Shown here: one piece after another, positions 23,663 to 47,830 of the stretch
Layout of the letters: every line of letters begins with the position of its first letter
How positions within the stretch are numbered: position 1 is the first letter of the stretch
NCBI RefSeq assembly: GCF_027244095.1
Contig: NC_069662.1
Location: 14,596,501 to 14,660,500, forward strand
Reading direction: 5' to 3'
Length of the DNA stretch: 64,000 nt
Origin: Hemicordylus capensis
Lineage: Eukaryota; Chordata; Lepidosauria; Squamata; Cordylidae
Made by a program: the position numbers and the translations under genes
Notes under the pieces: model-generated
What the model was told of the DNA's origin: nothing
What the model saw: the letters and a program-made list of their open reading frames with translations, nothing else
The model's database searches: none

Positions 23663-25646
23663 GAACTGGAGCAGCGAGAGGAGCAGACTAACACCACTTC
23701 CAGACTAACTGCACCAGTGCACAGGGAAAGGGGCTGTTGTTGACAACCTTCCCCTCTCCAGGAACCCCTTTGGGACATACTTACTGTATAGCACTTGGGG
23801 ATATATTTTCAGGTGGCACAGAGGGCTTCCTGGCAAAGGTCATGAAAAAGCACCCCTTCTTCAGAACACTGGTGCAGCTAGTCTGGAGGTGCTATCAGTC
23901 TGCTCCCATTACTGAACTGGTGCTTCCTTGCCCTGCATGTCAGCCTTTGGGTTTTTGTTTAAAGGCTGGGAAATTTAATAGTGTGCGTCTGGTCTAGAGG
24001 TTGTGAAGGGATTCTGCGCTATGGGAAATGAAGAGTAGCAGCTGGTCTCTTGAGACATGGAGGGTTTGATGCATCAGAACCAGCACAATGGATTCTTGAA
24101 AGCCACAGAAAGCAAAAAAGAAAATAGATTTTATTTCCCATATGTACAAACAACCAGCCCACAACCATCCATATTGCTTCCCAAGCTGCTGAATCTTTCA
24201 AGGGGCACCTCCATATTTCCCATACGACTGAAAAAACCATGGGGGAGAGCTCACAGCAGACCCTGCCCAACATGGGCAAGACAAAGTGGCAGTCATTTTC
24301 TTTCTTGTTAATGATCTCTCAACCAAGCCACTAGGAGAGAGTAGTCAATGGGCTATTTGAGGAGAGCCTTGGAGGTAGGCCAGGAGTCAAAACAAAATCA
24401 AGGAAATGATTGGCCATGTTTCCAATAAAGGATTATGTTGCATTCATCCTGAACCTTGGAGTGCTAAGGCCGAGTTCCCACAGCTGTTTTGGGAATGTAC
24501 CACTTCAGGCAGCAGGTGGGTGGGGATTGCCTGGTTGAACACTTCCCCACACAAAACAACTACCTGCACAGAGAAGTACCACTAGTTCTAGAACAACCTT
24601 TTCTCAGACATACTAGTTGTCTGTGTACAGGGAATTATTGTCCCCACTGCACCTGCAATCTGAAGTGGTACAGTCCGGAAACAGGTTTGCCACTTCATCT
24701 CCCGTTTGTGTAAAATGGAGATGGACTGTGGGGCAGGCCACCCTCAACACACACCCTGCTCCTTACATCAAGCCCTAGAAGGGGCTGTTCCAAAGCAACT
24801 AACAGGGAGGTGGCGGTTATGTTCTGGGAAATGGAGTGTAACAGTTTGCCTATTGGACAGGTTTGGGCCCTTATTCTTCCACACAGCTTCCCCTCTATTG
24901 GCCAGGGGTGTCTGCTCCAACAAGTGAAAATCATTCACCTGTTCAGCCAGTACTGGTTCATGGGGACTTTCCCTCCATTGTTCTGGCATGTTCTGATTAG
25001 CCTCTTCAACTATGGGTTCCAACAGACCTTGGCCATCCACTCAGAGAAAGACCAGCCTATCAGCTGCTGAAAGTGTGGCTTGGGGACACCGCAAGGTTCT
25101 GGTCCAGCCCTCCGCTTCAAAACAAGAGGATTGCAACCAAGTTAGTGGAGACATCTGGGCAGGCCAGGGTGTCTGGAAAGGTAAGTTCAGGTGCATTTGG
25201 ATACCACAGGGTTTGGGGGCACAGAGCTAAGGGGAACATAGACAGATATGAACACTGTAACTGTCCCATATGGTTCCCCCTGAACTTCTGAGGGAGCCTC
25301 CTTCAGGAGGTGGAACTAAATAAATCTTTGGGTATAAACTACACTCAAAACATTCACAACTGCAGGCCACTTGGAATTCCAGACTGGCTGGTCCCCTCCA
25401 TAATTCCAGCATGGAGCCTCTCTTCCCCCCAGCATAACTCAGCTCCCTTCTCAAAGCAAATTCCAAATGGGAACTCTTCCACAACAGCAATAAAAACACC
25501 CCAGCACCCCAACATCACAGTCATAACAATGAATTGTTAAACCGGACTATGCGCGTGTGGCTAATCCACATCAAGTATTCCAGTCAGACGATATTGCAGA
25601 CCCTTCTGGTGGCAGCATCTGTGCCGAATGTTCAAGTAACCAAGAC
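23663..25646. other. 3' flank of the SCAN-KRAB zinc-finger gene
   Basis: No gene recognised. The 3' UTR of the 25647 exon lies here. A minus-strand AATAAA occurs near 24128 but is 1.5 kb away, so the true end is uncertain. Confidence 0.35.
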
Positions 25647-38343
<12,697 letters not shown>

Positions 38344-38474
38344 TCTGTGGTCAACTTCTGTATGAGAAGGTTCCCTCTTCTTATCTTTAGGGCTCCAATT
38401 TATGTTCGGCCCATGGACAGTTGTCTCCTGATGGAGGTTGTCAGTATGGTTGGGCTTCTGCAAGTCAGGCAGCT

Positions 38475-38482
38475 GAGGGGGA
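38475..38482 (-). promoter_or_regulatory. Splice acceptor of the leader-containing SCAN exon
   Basis: TTCCCCCTCAG on the minus strand, then an open frame CTGCCTGACTTG and onward that reaches the ATG at 38343 without a stop. Translation most likely starts at 38343, the first ATG, making the upstream 130 bp untranslated. Confidence 0.55.
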
Positions 38483-38779
38483 AAAGAAAGAATATCTGAT
38501 CAAAAACATTGGCTTATAGATCACAGTACTGTCAGCCTTGGGCAAAATTTAAGAAGATTCTGAAAGGAAAAGATCCCGCCACCACAGAGATAGAAAGAGA
38601 TTAGAGTCACACACCATCACGGTGCTTATTGGCACTACTGATTGAAAATGGAACTGGTTTTCTGGTCCAACCCACGGCTACATATATGAGGTTTTTATGA
38701 GGAGGCCATGGCCTGATTCCTATCACGTGGAAGCATTTCAGCACAGACAGGGCTTCCACGGGGCTGCAGTGTGTGCAGC

Positions 38780-38990
38780 CAGCATGGCGTAGTGGTTAGA
38801 GTGCTGGACTAGGACTGGAGAGACCCGAGTTCAAATCCCCATTCAGCCATAATACTTGCTGGGTGACTCTGGGCCAGTCACTTCTCTCTCAGCCTAACTT
38901 ACTTCACAGGGTTGTTGTGAGGAGAAACCTAAGTATGTCGTACACCGCTCGGGGCTCCTTGGAGGAAGAGCGGGATATAAAATCTTGTGG
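38780..38990 (+). repeat. Sauria-type SINE
   Basis: Head 'catggcgtagtggttagagt', B box 'gagttcaaatcccc', body and 'gaagagcgggatataaaatc' end. Plus strand. Confidence 0.87.
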
Positions 38991-39199
38991 GTTTTTTTTA
39001 AAAAAACCCTACCAGCAACCCAGATATCTTGTCTTAGAGCAAAGGAGGCCCAGAGAATCAAATGAAATGGGAAAGACAGAGCCACAAACCTACTGTGAGG
39101 GATGGGGTGAGGGGGAGAGCTGGACCACCAGCAACCCAGAGTTTCTTCTGCCCCCCCTTTGGAAGGAAGATCCTAGAACCTGGACTATGTCATCAACTG

Positions 39200-39472
39200 C
39201 CAAAGGAATTTGAATACACAGGATCACATCTTTTGATATACAATTGAATGTCTGTTTGTCTGTCTGTATACATTCCCACACCCTTTGAGCTATTGGGACC
39301 AAATTTGGCACAGTGACTCCCTAGGACCCTACAAGTAACACAGGGTACCTGGGAACCCCAACAACCACCGTGCACAGATATACAACAAGTATAGCCACAA
39401 AACAGAGAGGGATGCAGTAACAAAGAGAGACTCGCACCATAAGCCCGAGCAACACCGGGTACTTAAAGCTAG
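39200..39472 (+). mobile_element. Possible Helitron 3' end
   Basis: Ends in a short GC hairpin (CCCGAGCAACACCGGGT) followed about 10 bases later by CTAG, as the CTRR terminus of Helitrons requires. The base after CTAG is A rather than the expected T. The 5' end (TC) was not located; TCTG repeats lie near 39247-39268. Confidence 0.4.
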
Positions 39473-39899
39473 AAGTTTTACATTTAGAGTTGGTAAGTGG
39501 CCAGGAAAAAACCTGGCCAGTCCTGTTCCCATCCCTTTCGCAGAGACCTGGCGTGCAAAATTCAGCAGGTGCAGCTTCTCCTGGCAAGAAGCTAGGAGGA
39601 GAAGCCAGGATCACCTGCAGGTCGAACGCCCCTCAAGGGATCAGCAACAAGAGGTTGGCAACCCTGCATTGGCTGTATCTCTGGGCTGGACAGTGATTGT
39701 TGTAATCACGGGCTCTGGGAGCCATCTTGGCTGAAAATGCGGTGGGGGGACATCAGTGTAAGCAGAAAATAAATAAACCGCTGCAGCTTGGGTGCCAGGA
39801 CTTCTGAGACTCAGGTCAGGGTGACAGGGAACCAGAGAAGGGACAAGCAGCCAGGATTTGAGCCCCATTTGCTGGGAAGAAAGGGGCTGGCTGCCTGCT

Positions 39900-40920
39900 T
39901 GCTTCTAGGAGGAGGCGGCTAGGGCGGAAGGGGAGGGGTTAAAGGGCAGGACTCCTGGGTCCCACGCTCCAAGCGAGGGAGGGGCGACGAGCCAGGACTC
40001 CTGGGTTTTCAAGCCCAGGCCAGAGGGGGGCGAGCACTGGGGGAGTGAAGAGGTTAAATGGGAGGGCTGCAGGAACGACGGACGGGTGGGTAGGAGGTTA
40101 GCGGTGGGACGGGAGGGGCTAGGAGCCAGGACTCCTGGGTTCCCCGTCCTTCCCAGCCCGGGGAAGGAAGGGGGCGGGGCTGCACCGGGTTACAAGAGGC
40201 TGGGGTGAAAAGGCAGGACGCCTGGGTTCTCTCTCTCTGTGTCCATCCATCTCTGGCGGATTAGAAGCCTGCTCAGATTGGGAGAGAAGGGGGCGTTTTC
40301 CAGAGAGAGGGCTCCTCCGGACGCCGCCTGGGTTGGTTCTCGTCCCACGCTGTGACGGCAGGGGAAGCATGCACAAAAGCATTCAAGTTGTGCCCTTCGC
40401 ACCCCTCCCCCCAATCAGCAATGCCCATGCACGGGAAGGGGGGGAGCACCTCCTGCCCCCGACCTCAATTCATGCCCCCCACCACCAGCAGCCGCGCTTT
40501 CTGCCAAAAGAAACACCCTCACCTCTGCTGGAAAGATCTCGAGATGCTTTGCTTGGGGTCTCCCCCCCAGTAACAAGCCTTTCCTCCCCGTCCCCCTCCA
40601 CGCTCCGATCGGGGGATGGAGGATCGGACCCCCCCCTCAGGAAATGAGCAAACAGCCCGCGCTGCTGCGAGCCCCTCCTGACGAGGTTCTGCCTGCCCTC
40701 CCCTTCCGTCTCTCTTGCACATGGAAAGGGGGGGTAGGAGTTAACTCCTCCTTGCCCGGCCTGCTCTGCAAAAGGAGGTGGGGGAGGGGCTGGATCCCAG
40801 AGATCTCCCACCCCCCACCACACACGCCATTCCATTGCATGGCCGTGCATAGGGCGAAATGGGCTGCGCGGCTCGCACTGATCCGCTGCAAAGAGTTTCG
40901 CCCAAAGCCCCGAGCCTAGG
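39900..40920 (-). promoter_or_regulatory. CpG-rich block, probable promoter of the SCAN-KRAB-ZNF gene
   Basis: The most CpG-rich non-coding kilobase in the window, about 1.5-2.5 kb upstream of the leader exon, with GC boxes such as 'gggggcggggctg' near 40170. No TATA box seen, as is usual for such promoters. A divergent plus-strand transcript is possible but no gene was found. Confidence 0.45.
39948..40230. repeat. Four tandem-like copies of an 'AGGACTCCTGGGT' unit
   Basis: The motif AGGA(C)(T/G)CCTGGGT occurs near 39949, 39994, 40129 and 40217, each time followed by T/C-rich sequence. 'gagccaggactcctgggttc' looks like a tRNA B-box context, so these may be shattered tRNA-like SINE units within the promoter block. 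Confidence 0.5.
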
Positions 40921-41005
40921 CAGGTTTACTCGGAAGTAAATCCCACTGGTTTCAATTGAACTTACTCCCGGGTATGTATGCACAGGATTGCACCTTTAAG
41001 TGGTC
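40920..41005. repeat. Palindromic 'acttactc...gagtaa' MITE
   Basis: 'tttactcggaagtaaatccc' pairs with 'gaacttactcccgggta', ending 'gcacaggattgcacc'. Related stretches lie at 1.9-2.3 and 43.2 kb. Confidence 0.5.
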
Positions 41006-41359
41006 GAAGGCTGCTGCAAACGGTTAGTCGATGCACCGGTTTAGAAGATGATCAAACATCGTTTGAGTAAAAACGTGCCCGCTCCCCCGCTCCGATGAGG
41101 CAGGTTGTGGGAATATGAATGAACTCAAGATTCCTCTGATCGAGAGATGGTCCTCGGGCTGGTAGTTCGAACAATAACAGGGCCTCTTCGTATGGTTTTG
41201 TTACAAGATTTTGGAAGTCCCACCAAAAAGGTGAAGTGTGTGAACGCGATAAGCAGGTGTTTAAAAGGGATGTTAAAAGCATGCATCCTACAGGTACACT
41301 CGCAAGGGGTTCTGGGATTGGTTGTAACTCTTTGGCAAATATACGCTTTTGGTGTCTGT

Positions 41360-41495
41360 AACTTGAGAGTTTGCTTGTTTTTTAGCCTGTGAGTCCTCCT
41401 GGGACAGTGAACAGCCTTAGTCCTTTTTCTGTGTAAACCGTTTTCAGAACTTTATTGTTGGAAAGCAGTATATAAGTATTCTTAATAATAATGTA
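41360..41495 (+). repeat. Retroposon 3' tail
   Basis: 'gcctgtgagtcctcctggga' to 'gtaaaccgttttcagaactt' and 'aagcagtatataagtatt' resembles the family D 3' end in decayed form. Confidence 0.45.
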
Positions 41496-41628
41496 CAATG
41501 TGTATGTGTGTATACTTGCATATATGCTTGTAAACTGTGTGTGTATGTACACACGCACAGTAGCTGACATCCTAATTAAGCACTTGCAGAAGGACAATGC
41601 ACTGGTGCACAATTTCGGCCCTCCGCAG

Positions 41629-42832
41629 ATAAGGACATAAGAGAAGCCCTGCTGGATCAGGCCCAAGGTTCATTTAGCCCAAGGTTGAGCCCTCCGCAGA
41701 TAAGGACATAAGAGCAGCCCTGCTGGATCAGGCCCAAGGTTCATCTAGTCCAGCATCCTGTTTCACACAGTGGCCCACCAGATGCCTCTGGGAAGCCCAA
41801 AGGTCCTCTCTCCTCCTGTTGCTCCCCTGCAACTGGTATTTAGAGGCATCTTGCCTCTGAGGCTGGAAGTGGCCCATAATCCTCCGCCTAGCAGCCATTG
41901 ATAGACCTGTCCTCCATGAATTTATCTAAACCCCTCCTAAAGCCACCCAGGCTGTTGGCTGTCACCACATCTTGTGGCAGAGAATTCCATAGGCTAATTA
42001 TGTGTTGTGTGAAAAAGTACTTCATAGGAACATAGGAAGCTGCCATATACCGAGTCAGACCATTGGTCCATCTAGCTCAGTAATGTCTACACAGACTGGC
42101 AGTGGCTTCTCCAAAGTTGCAAGCAGGAGTCTCTCTCAGCACTGTCTTGGAGATGCCAGGGTGAGAATTTGGAACCTTCTGCATGCAAGCAGGCGGGTGC
42201 TCTTCTCAGAGCAGCCCCTCGCCTAAGGGGGGATATCTTCTAGTGCTCACACATGTAGACTCCCATTCAAATGCAAACCAGGGTGGACCCTGCTTAGCAA
42301 AGGGGACAATTCATGCTTTTTGCCACAAGACCAGCTCTCCTTTTGTCGGTCCTAAATTTCTTGGCAAATCAGTTTCATGGGATGACTCCTGGTTCTAGTG
42401 TTATGTGAGAGGGAGAAAAATGTCTTTCTATCAACTTTCTCCACACCATGCATAATTTTATACACTTCTATCATGTCTCCCCATAGTCCAAACTAAAAAA
42501 CCCGGGTGTTGTAGCCTTGCCTCATAAGGAAGGTGCTCTAGGCCCCTGGTCATCTTGTTTGCCTTCTTCTGCACCTTTTCCAGTTCTACAATGTCCTTTT
42601 TTTTAGATGTGGTGACCAGAATTGTACGCAGTACTCCAGGTGTGGCCACACCATAGTTTTGTATAAGGGCATTATAATGTTAGCAGTTTTACTTCCAATC
42701 CCCTTCCTAATGATCCCTAGCATGGAATTGGCCTTTTCCACAGCTGCCGTACACTGAGTGGACACTTTCAACAAGCTGCCCACCACAATCCCAAGATCCC
42801 TCTCCTGGTCAGTCACCAACAGCTCAGATCCC
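41629..42832 (-). repeat. CR1 LINE fragment
   Basis: The minus strand shows CR1 ORF2 pieces ('VTDQERDLGIVVGSLLKVS', 'NIIMPLYKTMVWPHLEYC') and the 3' UTR. The left end contains a 71-bp tandem duplication (copies beginning at 41619 and 41690). A 5S-headed SINE is inserted at about 42025-42345. Broken and inactive. Confidence 0.87.
42025..42345 (-). repeat. 5S-headed SINE inserted in CR1
   Basis: 3' end 'aacataggaagctgccatat' at left, 5S box region complement 'gcaaaccagggtggaccctg' at right, then 'accagctctcc'. CR1 sequence ('aaaagtacttc' | 'ttttgtcggtcc') continues on both sides. Confidence 0.82.
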
Positions 42833-42842
42833 ATCAGTATAT

Positions 42843-42935
42843 ATGTGAAACAATCCCCATCATCCCTGACGATTGGCCGCTATGGCTGGGGATGATGGGA
42901 GCTGTAGTCAAAAAAGAGCTGTCAGGCCAAAGTTG
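42843..42935. repeat. hAT-type MITE remnant
   Basis: 'ctggggatgatgggagctgt' and 'caggccaaagttgcac' form the right half, and a short left half carries 'atccccatcatccctg'. Confidence 0.5.
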
Positions 42936-43149
42936 CACTACCATGCCAAACAAACTTATGCGCAGCGGTGTGCCTCTGCAACCTGTCTCCTTTATTTTAA
43001 AGGGAACTTTTGCACAAATCCCTGTTTTTGTGCTCGCACAACTTTGCTCATTATGCAAGTCAGGATGTCTGCCACAAGTAACTTTCCCATCACCTATTTT
43101 GAAATCTGCAGTTCTGAAAAACTTCATAGTGCTTCTGGAGCAAGGGGCA

Positions 43150-43300
43150 TGTGCACTGCAATCCCATGCATGTCTACCCAAGAGCAAATCCCCTGCGTTC
43201 AACGGGGCTTACTCCCCGCAAGTGTGTGTACGATTCCTAAACACGCGTGCCAGGAAGTAAGTCCTATTGAACTCATGCTTAGGATTGCACTGTCAACATG
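43150..43300. repeat. Palindromic 'tgcaatcc...ggattgca' MITE
   Basis: Left 'cactgcaatcccatgcatg' pairs with right 'catgcttaggattgcactg'. Centre 'gttcaacggggcttactcc'. About 140 bp. Confidence 0.65.
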
Positions 43301-43344
43301 TTACGTTATTCCTACACAAAATCTGCACACACGACTGGCAGCTC

Positions 43345-43730
43345 TAGCAACACAGGAAGCTGCTAGATATTGAGTCAAACCCTTGGTCCACCTAGCTCAG
43401 GATTGTCTACACACTGACTGGCAGTGGTTCTCCAAGATTTCAGGCAAGAGTCTCTCCCAGCCCTACCTGGAGATGTCAGGGATTGAACCTGGGACCTTGT
43501 GCATACAAGCAGATGCTCTGCCACTGAGCGATGGCGAGGGGTTCTTAAAATTGGCTCCCCAGTTGCGGACTACACTCCCATCATCCGCAGCCACAAATAT
43601 AGTCCAGCAACATCTGGGGACCTGTTTGAGAACCCCTTGCTCTAAGAGGAATAGCTTAGACAGACAGTGATGGCATGTAGTTGCCCATCCAAATGCAAAC
43701 CAAGGTGAAACCTGCTTAGCACTGAAGGCC
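43345..43730 (-). repeat. Composite SINE with tRNA-like and 5S-like heads, split by a hAT MITE
   Basis: From the 3' end 'cacaggaagctgctagatat' the copy reads through the common body into a well-preserved tRNA B and A box ('gggattgaacctgggacctt', 'gatgctctgccactgagcg'). After a MITE at about 43543-43648 it continues into a 5S box region ('gcaaaccaaggtgaaacctg', complement). Both heads in one element show how the 5S SINE was built. Confidence 0.7.
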
Positions 43731-45460
43731 ATGTTGGTCATTGAACCTGAGGGGGACAAAACGTGCGCAAAGCATGTGCAAAATTAGCACGCCTAAAGAG
43801 GAATTGTTTCGGAGTGTATCCTCCCTTCCCTTCCCCAGATATGGACACACGCACCAAGGCTCAGGATGGAGAATACCCTTTATAGACCAAAAATATTACA
43901 ATGTAAAACCAAAAATCAAAAATATTGCTTATAAAACAATAGGTGTGCAAGGTGGGGGCGGAGATTAAGGTTTATTGCTTACATAAGCATTAGCATACTC
44001 CCAAGCTACGAAGCACTTTCTCTACTGCGAATGTCTGAGGGCCAGTCCAAACATTACAAAACTCCCGCGCACAAATCATTTCCGCGCAAGACCTTGTGCC
44101 AAGACTCTTGCCTCTAGTGTGTATTTCCTTGAGGCAACCCGTCAACGGGCCATCATGACCTCCTAATGCCGGGCACATGCTGCCTCCGTGCCTGGGTGTC
44201 CGTCACACATGACAACTGGCATGCATGCTTTTGTGTGTGCATTTGCAATTTCGATATGGTCGCATTTGAAGCAGATGGCCTATTGCCTTCAGGAGATGCT
44301 GATGCCTGAACCTCAAGGGGCAAAGGGCCCAAGAGCAGCCATGGAATACGCCTTTCCTCGTAATCCCGTGTTTCTCTTTTGCAACGGACGCTTATTTCCC
44401 CCTCTCGCAAAAGTGGGAGGGCATGATTGATTTCATTCTCCAGCTTCAGTCCATATCCTCACCCCGCATTTCCTGCTGCCACCCCTCAGCCCCAGGTGGC
44501 ACAAACCATCATTCCCCATCGGTTTGGTTAATGCTACTCAGAAGGGCCCTGAAGCCTTGCCAGGGGAAAAGGTGGCAGCCGAACTTTGAAGCATCCCAAT
44601 ATAGCAGCATAGATCTGTGGCTGCTCCAACCCAGCAAGCTTCGGACGTGCCACTCTGAAATACTTCTCAGATCGAACACCTTGGGCTTCCCTGCACCCAG
44701 TTCTGAAACCATCTTCTGATTTGTGCGAAACTGGTAGGGTAGGGCAGGCTTCGTACTGCTGGCCGAATCACAAGGTGGCCCCATACATTTCAGTGATGGA
44801 GGGAGAACATCCGCATGGCAACACAACACCCCTGCCCCCAGGAAGCTAAATATCTGGGGGGGGGCTCTGCAGAGCACTCTCCCCACAGCTCAGCTGGATA
44901 AGTGGGCAATGCCACCCAGATTGCTGGGTGTCCTGCCCCAGGAGAAAAGACCCAGCTGGTGGAAGGGGCACCCACAGCCTTCATTTGAGTCTGAAGATGA
45001 TTGCTCTAAACTATGGTGTCCTGTATGCAGTCACGTCCATGAGCGATTGGGGTCTGTACAACTCCCAAGAGGCGTTTGGTTACATTGTTCAAGCAACTGG
45101 CGCTCCTCAGAACGCCTGATACATTATGAAGAAGCCGCAAAAAGCCACGAGGACATCTGACCAAAAAGCAGCACTAGCAAGGAGCAGTTTTTCAGACGGG
45201 TTCTCTGGATGTGTCAAAGCCGTCCACTTTGGCCAGGATTACAGATGCAGATCTGTCGGCACCTGCCTCCTTTAACATTCGCATCCACTTGGATGGCTGG
45301 CTATGGTGTCATAAGACACACTGCCTCAATACATTCTTCAGTCAGGTACTACGGAAGTGTTATGCCCGAAAGGTACCCAAGCTTCATCTTACCGGAGCTG
45401 GACTGGGGACAGAAAGACGTACCAAAGCCACTCCCAAACCACGGAAAAGAGAGCTCATAA
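43731..45460. other. Intergenic, nothing recognised
   Basis: I see no gene, RNA or clear repeat on either strand. Open frames of up to 187 codons lack domains. Confidence 0.4.
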
Positions 45461-45466
45461 CATTAA

Positions 45467-45560
45467 AGCAGGGGTGCTCAACCTTGGGTTCCCAGGTGTT
45501 GGACTACAACTCCCATCATCCCCAGCCACAATGGTCATCACAACTGGGGAATCACAGGCA
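45467..45560. repeat. hAT-type MITE
   Basis: 'caggggtgctcaaccttggg', 'actacaactcccatcatcc'; the right arm is short. Confidence 0.55.
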
Positions 45561-45944
45561 CAGAGGCAAGTTGCTGCTTGATAGCAAACTCTATAAAGGA
45601 AACCATTTGTCTATAGACCACAGAATCCACAATGCAGATTGCACCACTACACCACCTCTGGACATGGGGATCACTAGTGGTGCATTCTTCCTCTCCAAGC
45701 ACTACTTGGGACCCCTGCCTGTCATTTTCTTCTCATTTCCTTCCAGATCTGAGGACAGAACCCAGGAGTCCTGACTCCCAGTCCCTATCTTTCAGTATGC
45801 TTGACTGCAGCCTCTACCAGAAACTGGGTACAATCTAAGACATAGGTCTCAGAACATTCCATCTCCAACAAACTAGACTTCCTTCCCCTCTGAGGGGAGT
45901 CCAAACCAAAAAGGGCATAGCCACTCAACCCTGGAGAACAGTTG

Positions 45945-46190
45945 TCCTGTCTGCACATTACATTCAACACTCGTACAATCTGTGTACAATGCACACAGGT
46001 ACAGTTATCCACATATTATGTTGAACGCTGGTACAGCAGGACACTTCCTACCTATATCCTCCATTTGAAAGGGCCTGTACCCACATTCATTTTTACAATG
46101 AACGCAGGTGCAGCCACTCACACAAAGACATGTACAAGGATACGGACATCTGAACGCAGGTACAACATAATGTCTGAATAGAGCTAACAT
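45945..46190. repeat. MITE copy, 'GCCCTATTCAC' family
   Basis: 'ctgcacattacattcaacac' at left pairs with 'aacataatgtctgaatagag' at right. Internal 'tttgaaagggcctgtaccc' is also present at 14.3 kb. Confidence 0.6.
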
Positions 46191-46785
46191 GATTAATACA
46201 GAGAATAGTTCTGGATATGTGGAGAGCGTGTTTCTTTCTCCTTCCTACTAAGCAGCCAAAAGCGCAGATCTGGGATTAAGCAAAAGGCCTTTCAGGATGA
46301 AGAGTATAACTTGCATGTGACTTGAGCTCCATAACTTATCTTACTCATTTGTGCTTCATTCCTCATCTAATCAGAGCTCCAAATATCCTGTGTCCTTGCA
46401 AACCGCAGAGGGATTTGGCATCCCAAGCTGCCACTTTTTAAAAAAATGTTTCTAGGCCTCATGATTCTGAAGGAAATTCTGAAAACGGCTCCATGTCCCT
46501 CTCTCGTCCTTTAAATCATGGAAACAATACAATATGCAAAACTAAGCACATATATTTAAGGTGCGTATTTGCTCTGTTTGCAGAATATCAGTTCTGAATT
46601 TGGAGTGAACGCAGCCTTGCTCTTAACTCCCTGGATGTCCCTCCGCTCTCAGAGCTAGGGTGGACAACAGAACCTGGGAACCTTGTGCCTTTTGTAACAC
46701 ACTTTGGGGCGGAGGGGGTAGGGGGTAACCAACCCTTTGGTCCTTTTTCATTTGAAAAGTGTGCTTCTGCATCCCTCTCTCCCAC

Positions 46786-47206
46786 AGGCCTAGTTCAGAT
46801 GCCACATGGATCCTGAGTTAGAGCCAGGCTCCGCGTGACGTCCCTTAAAATTCCCCTCCCCTATCCCCATGTAAGCATCTACTTCCTATCTAGGTTCAAA
46901 TAAGCCGAGATTGGTCGTGTCATCCAGACTTACCAGTCTTGTCTTATTCTAACCTACTTGCTTCAAATAACTTGAAATCTGTCTCACTTGGATACAGATC
47001 TGGGGTTATTTGAAGAAAGTAGGTTAGAATAAACCAAGATTGGTGGTTTCAGATGGCACAGACAATCTCAGCTTATTTGAACCGAGATAAGAAGTAGACA
47101 CCGACACAGAAATGGGAAAGGAGAGCACATGTTTCAGAGACTCAGGGAATTCATGCGGAGCCCAGCAATAATCGAGGTTCCACGTGACGTCTGAACCAGC
47201 CCACAG
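46786..47206. repeat. MITE with ~24-bp terminal inverted repeats
   Basis: 'gttcagatgccacatgga' at left pairs with 'ccacgtgacgtctgaac' at right. Nested inner inverted arms 'tcttattctaacctact' and 'agtaggttagaataaac' surround position 46970. Family unknown. Confidence 0.6.
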
Positions 47207-47496
47207 TGTGATTGAAGATTTCTTCAATAGATAGCCTACAGCACATTTTAGGAAGGCCAGACTTCCTCTCAAACTGCCCCTCAAAGTCTCCCTCTCATCA
47301 CCATTGTCCCCGCACTTTTCTCTGCTTCTTACGGTAGCTGCTCACGCTCCACTCTCCACCATTTCTTTTTAATACCGCAAAGCATGCATGCAGAGAGTAG
47401 AAAACCATGACAAATGAATGTAAACAAACATGGCATCTCCAGAGAGCCATGGCTGACACCATGCTTCTTTACTAGTCATGTGTTTACAGTGTGCCT

Positions 47497-47509
47497 CCAC
47501 TAGGGGGCA
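47497..47509 (+). promoter_or_regulatory. CTCF-like motif 3' of BCL7C
   Basis: CCACTAGGGGGCA matches the core CTCF consensus CCASYAGRKGGCR at all 13 positions. About 170 bp past the BCL7C stop. A motif match alone does not show binding. Confidence 0.4.
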
Positions 47510-47674
47510 ACAGATACAGGGAAATGGTGGCAATTCCCAGGCAGAGGGGAAGGGCCAAGGAGCTGGCTGGCCTGTAGCATATTTTAGCTAACATTCTGTT
47601 AATCTATTCTTCCCAGCAAATCCCCCCAGACAGGTATCCCACCAGAGGAGATGGGGAGGGAAGCAGGCCTGTGC

Positions 47675-47830
47675 TTAAGCCTCGGAGGGTTTGCTGGACT
47701 CTGAATCCTGTGCCTCAGTACGGATGCGTTTCAGTGGTGGAGCTCCCAGCAAGCGCAGTTCTTTGGCCTCCGGTGTGGGTTCTTCTTCAAAGGCCTTTTC
47801 AGGCTTCAGGGGGCCTCCTGACTCCTGCAC
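47675..47830 (-). CDS. BCL7C: BCL7C exon 6, C-terminus
   Basis: Acceptor CTTCCCTTCCAG, phase 0. Encodes [17 protein letters not shown], then the conserved APPLKRI motif, and stops at 47675. Only a variant ATTAAA was seen downstream, near 47368. Confidence 0.88.
   Translation of the reverse strand: MQESGGPLKPEKAFEEEPTPEAKELRLLGAPPLKRIRTEAQDSESSKPSEA

Noticed and set aside
44423-45774. Open frames of 98-187 codons between the SCAN gene and BCL7C
   Set aside because: No conserved domain or splice pattern, and one frame enters a hAT-type MITE.
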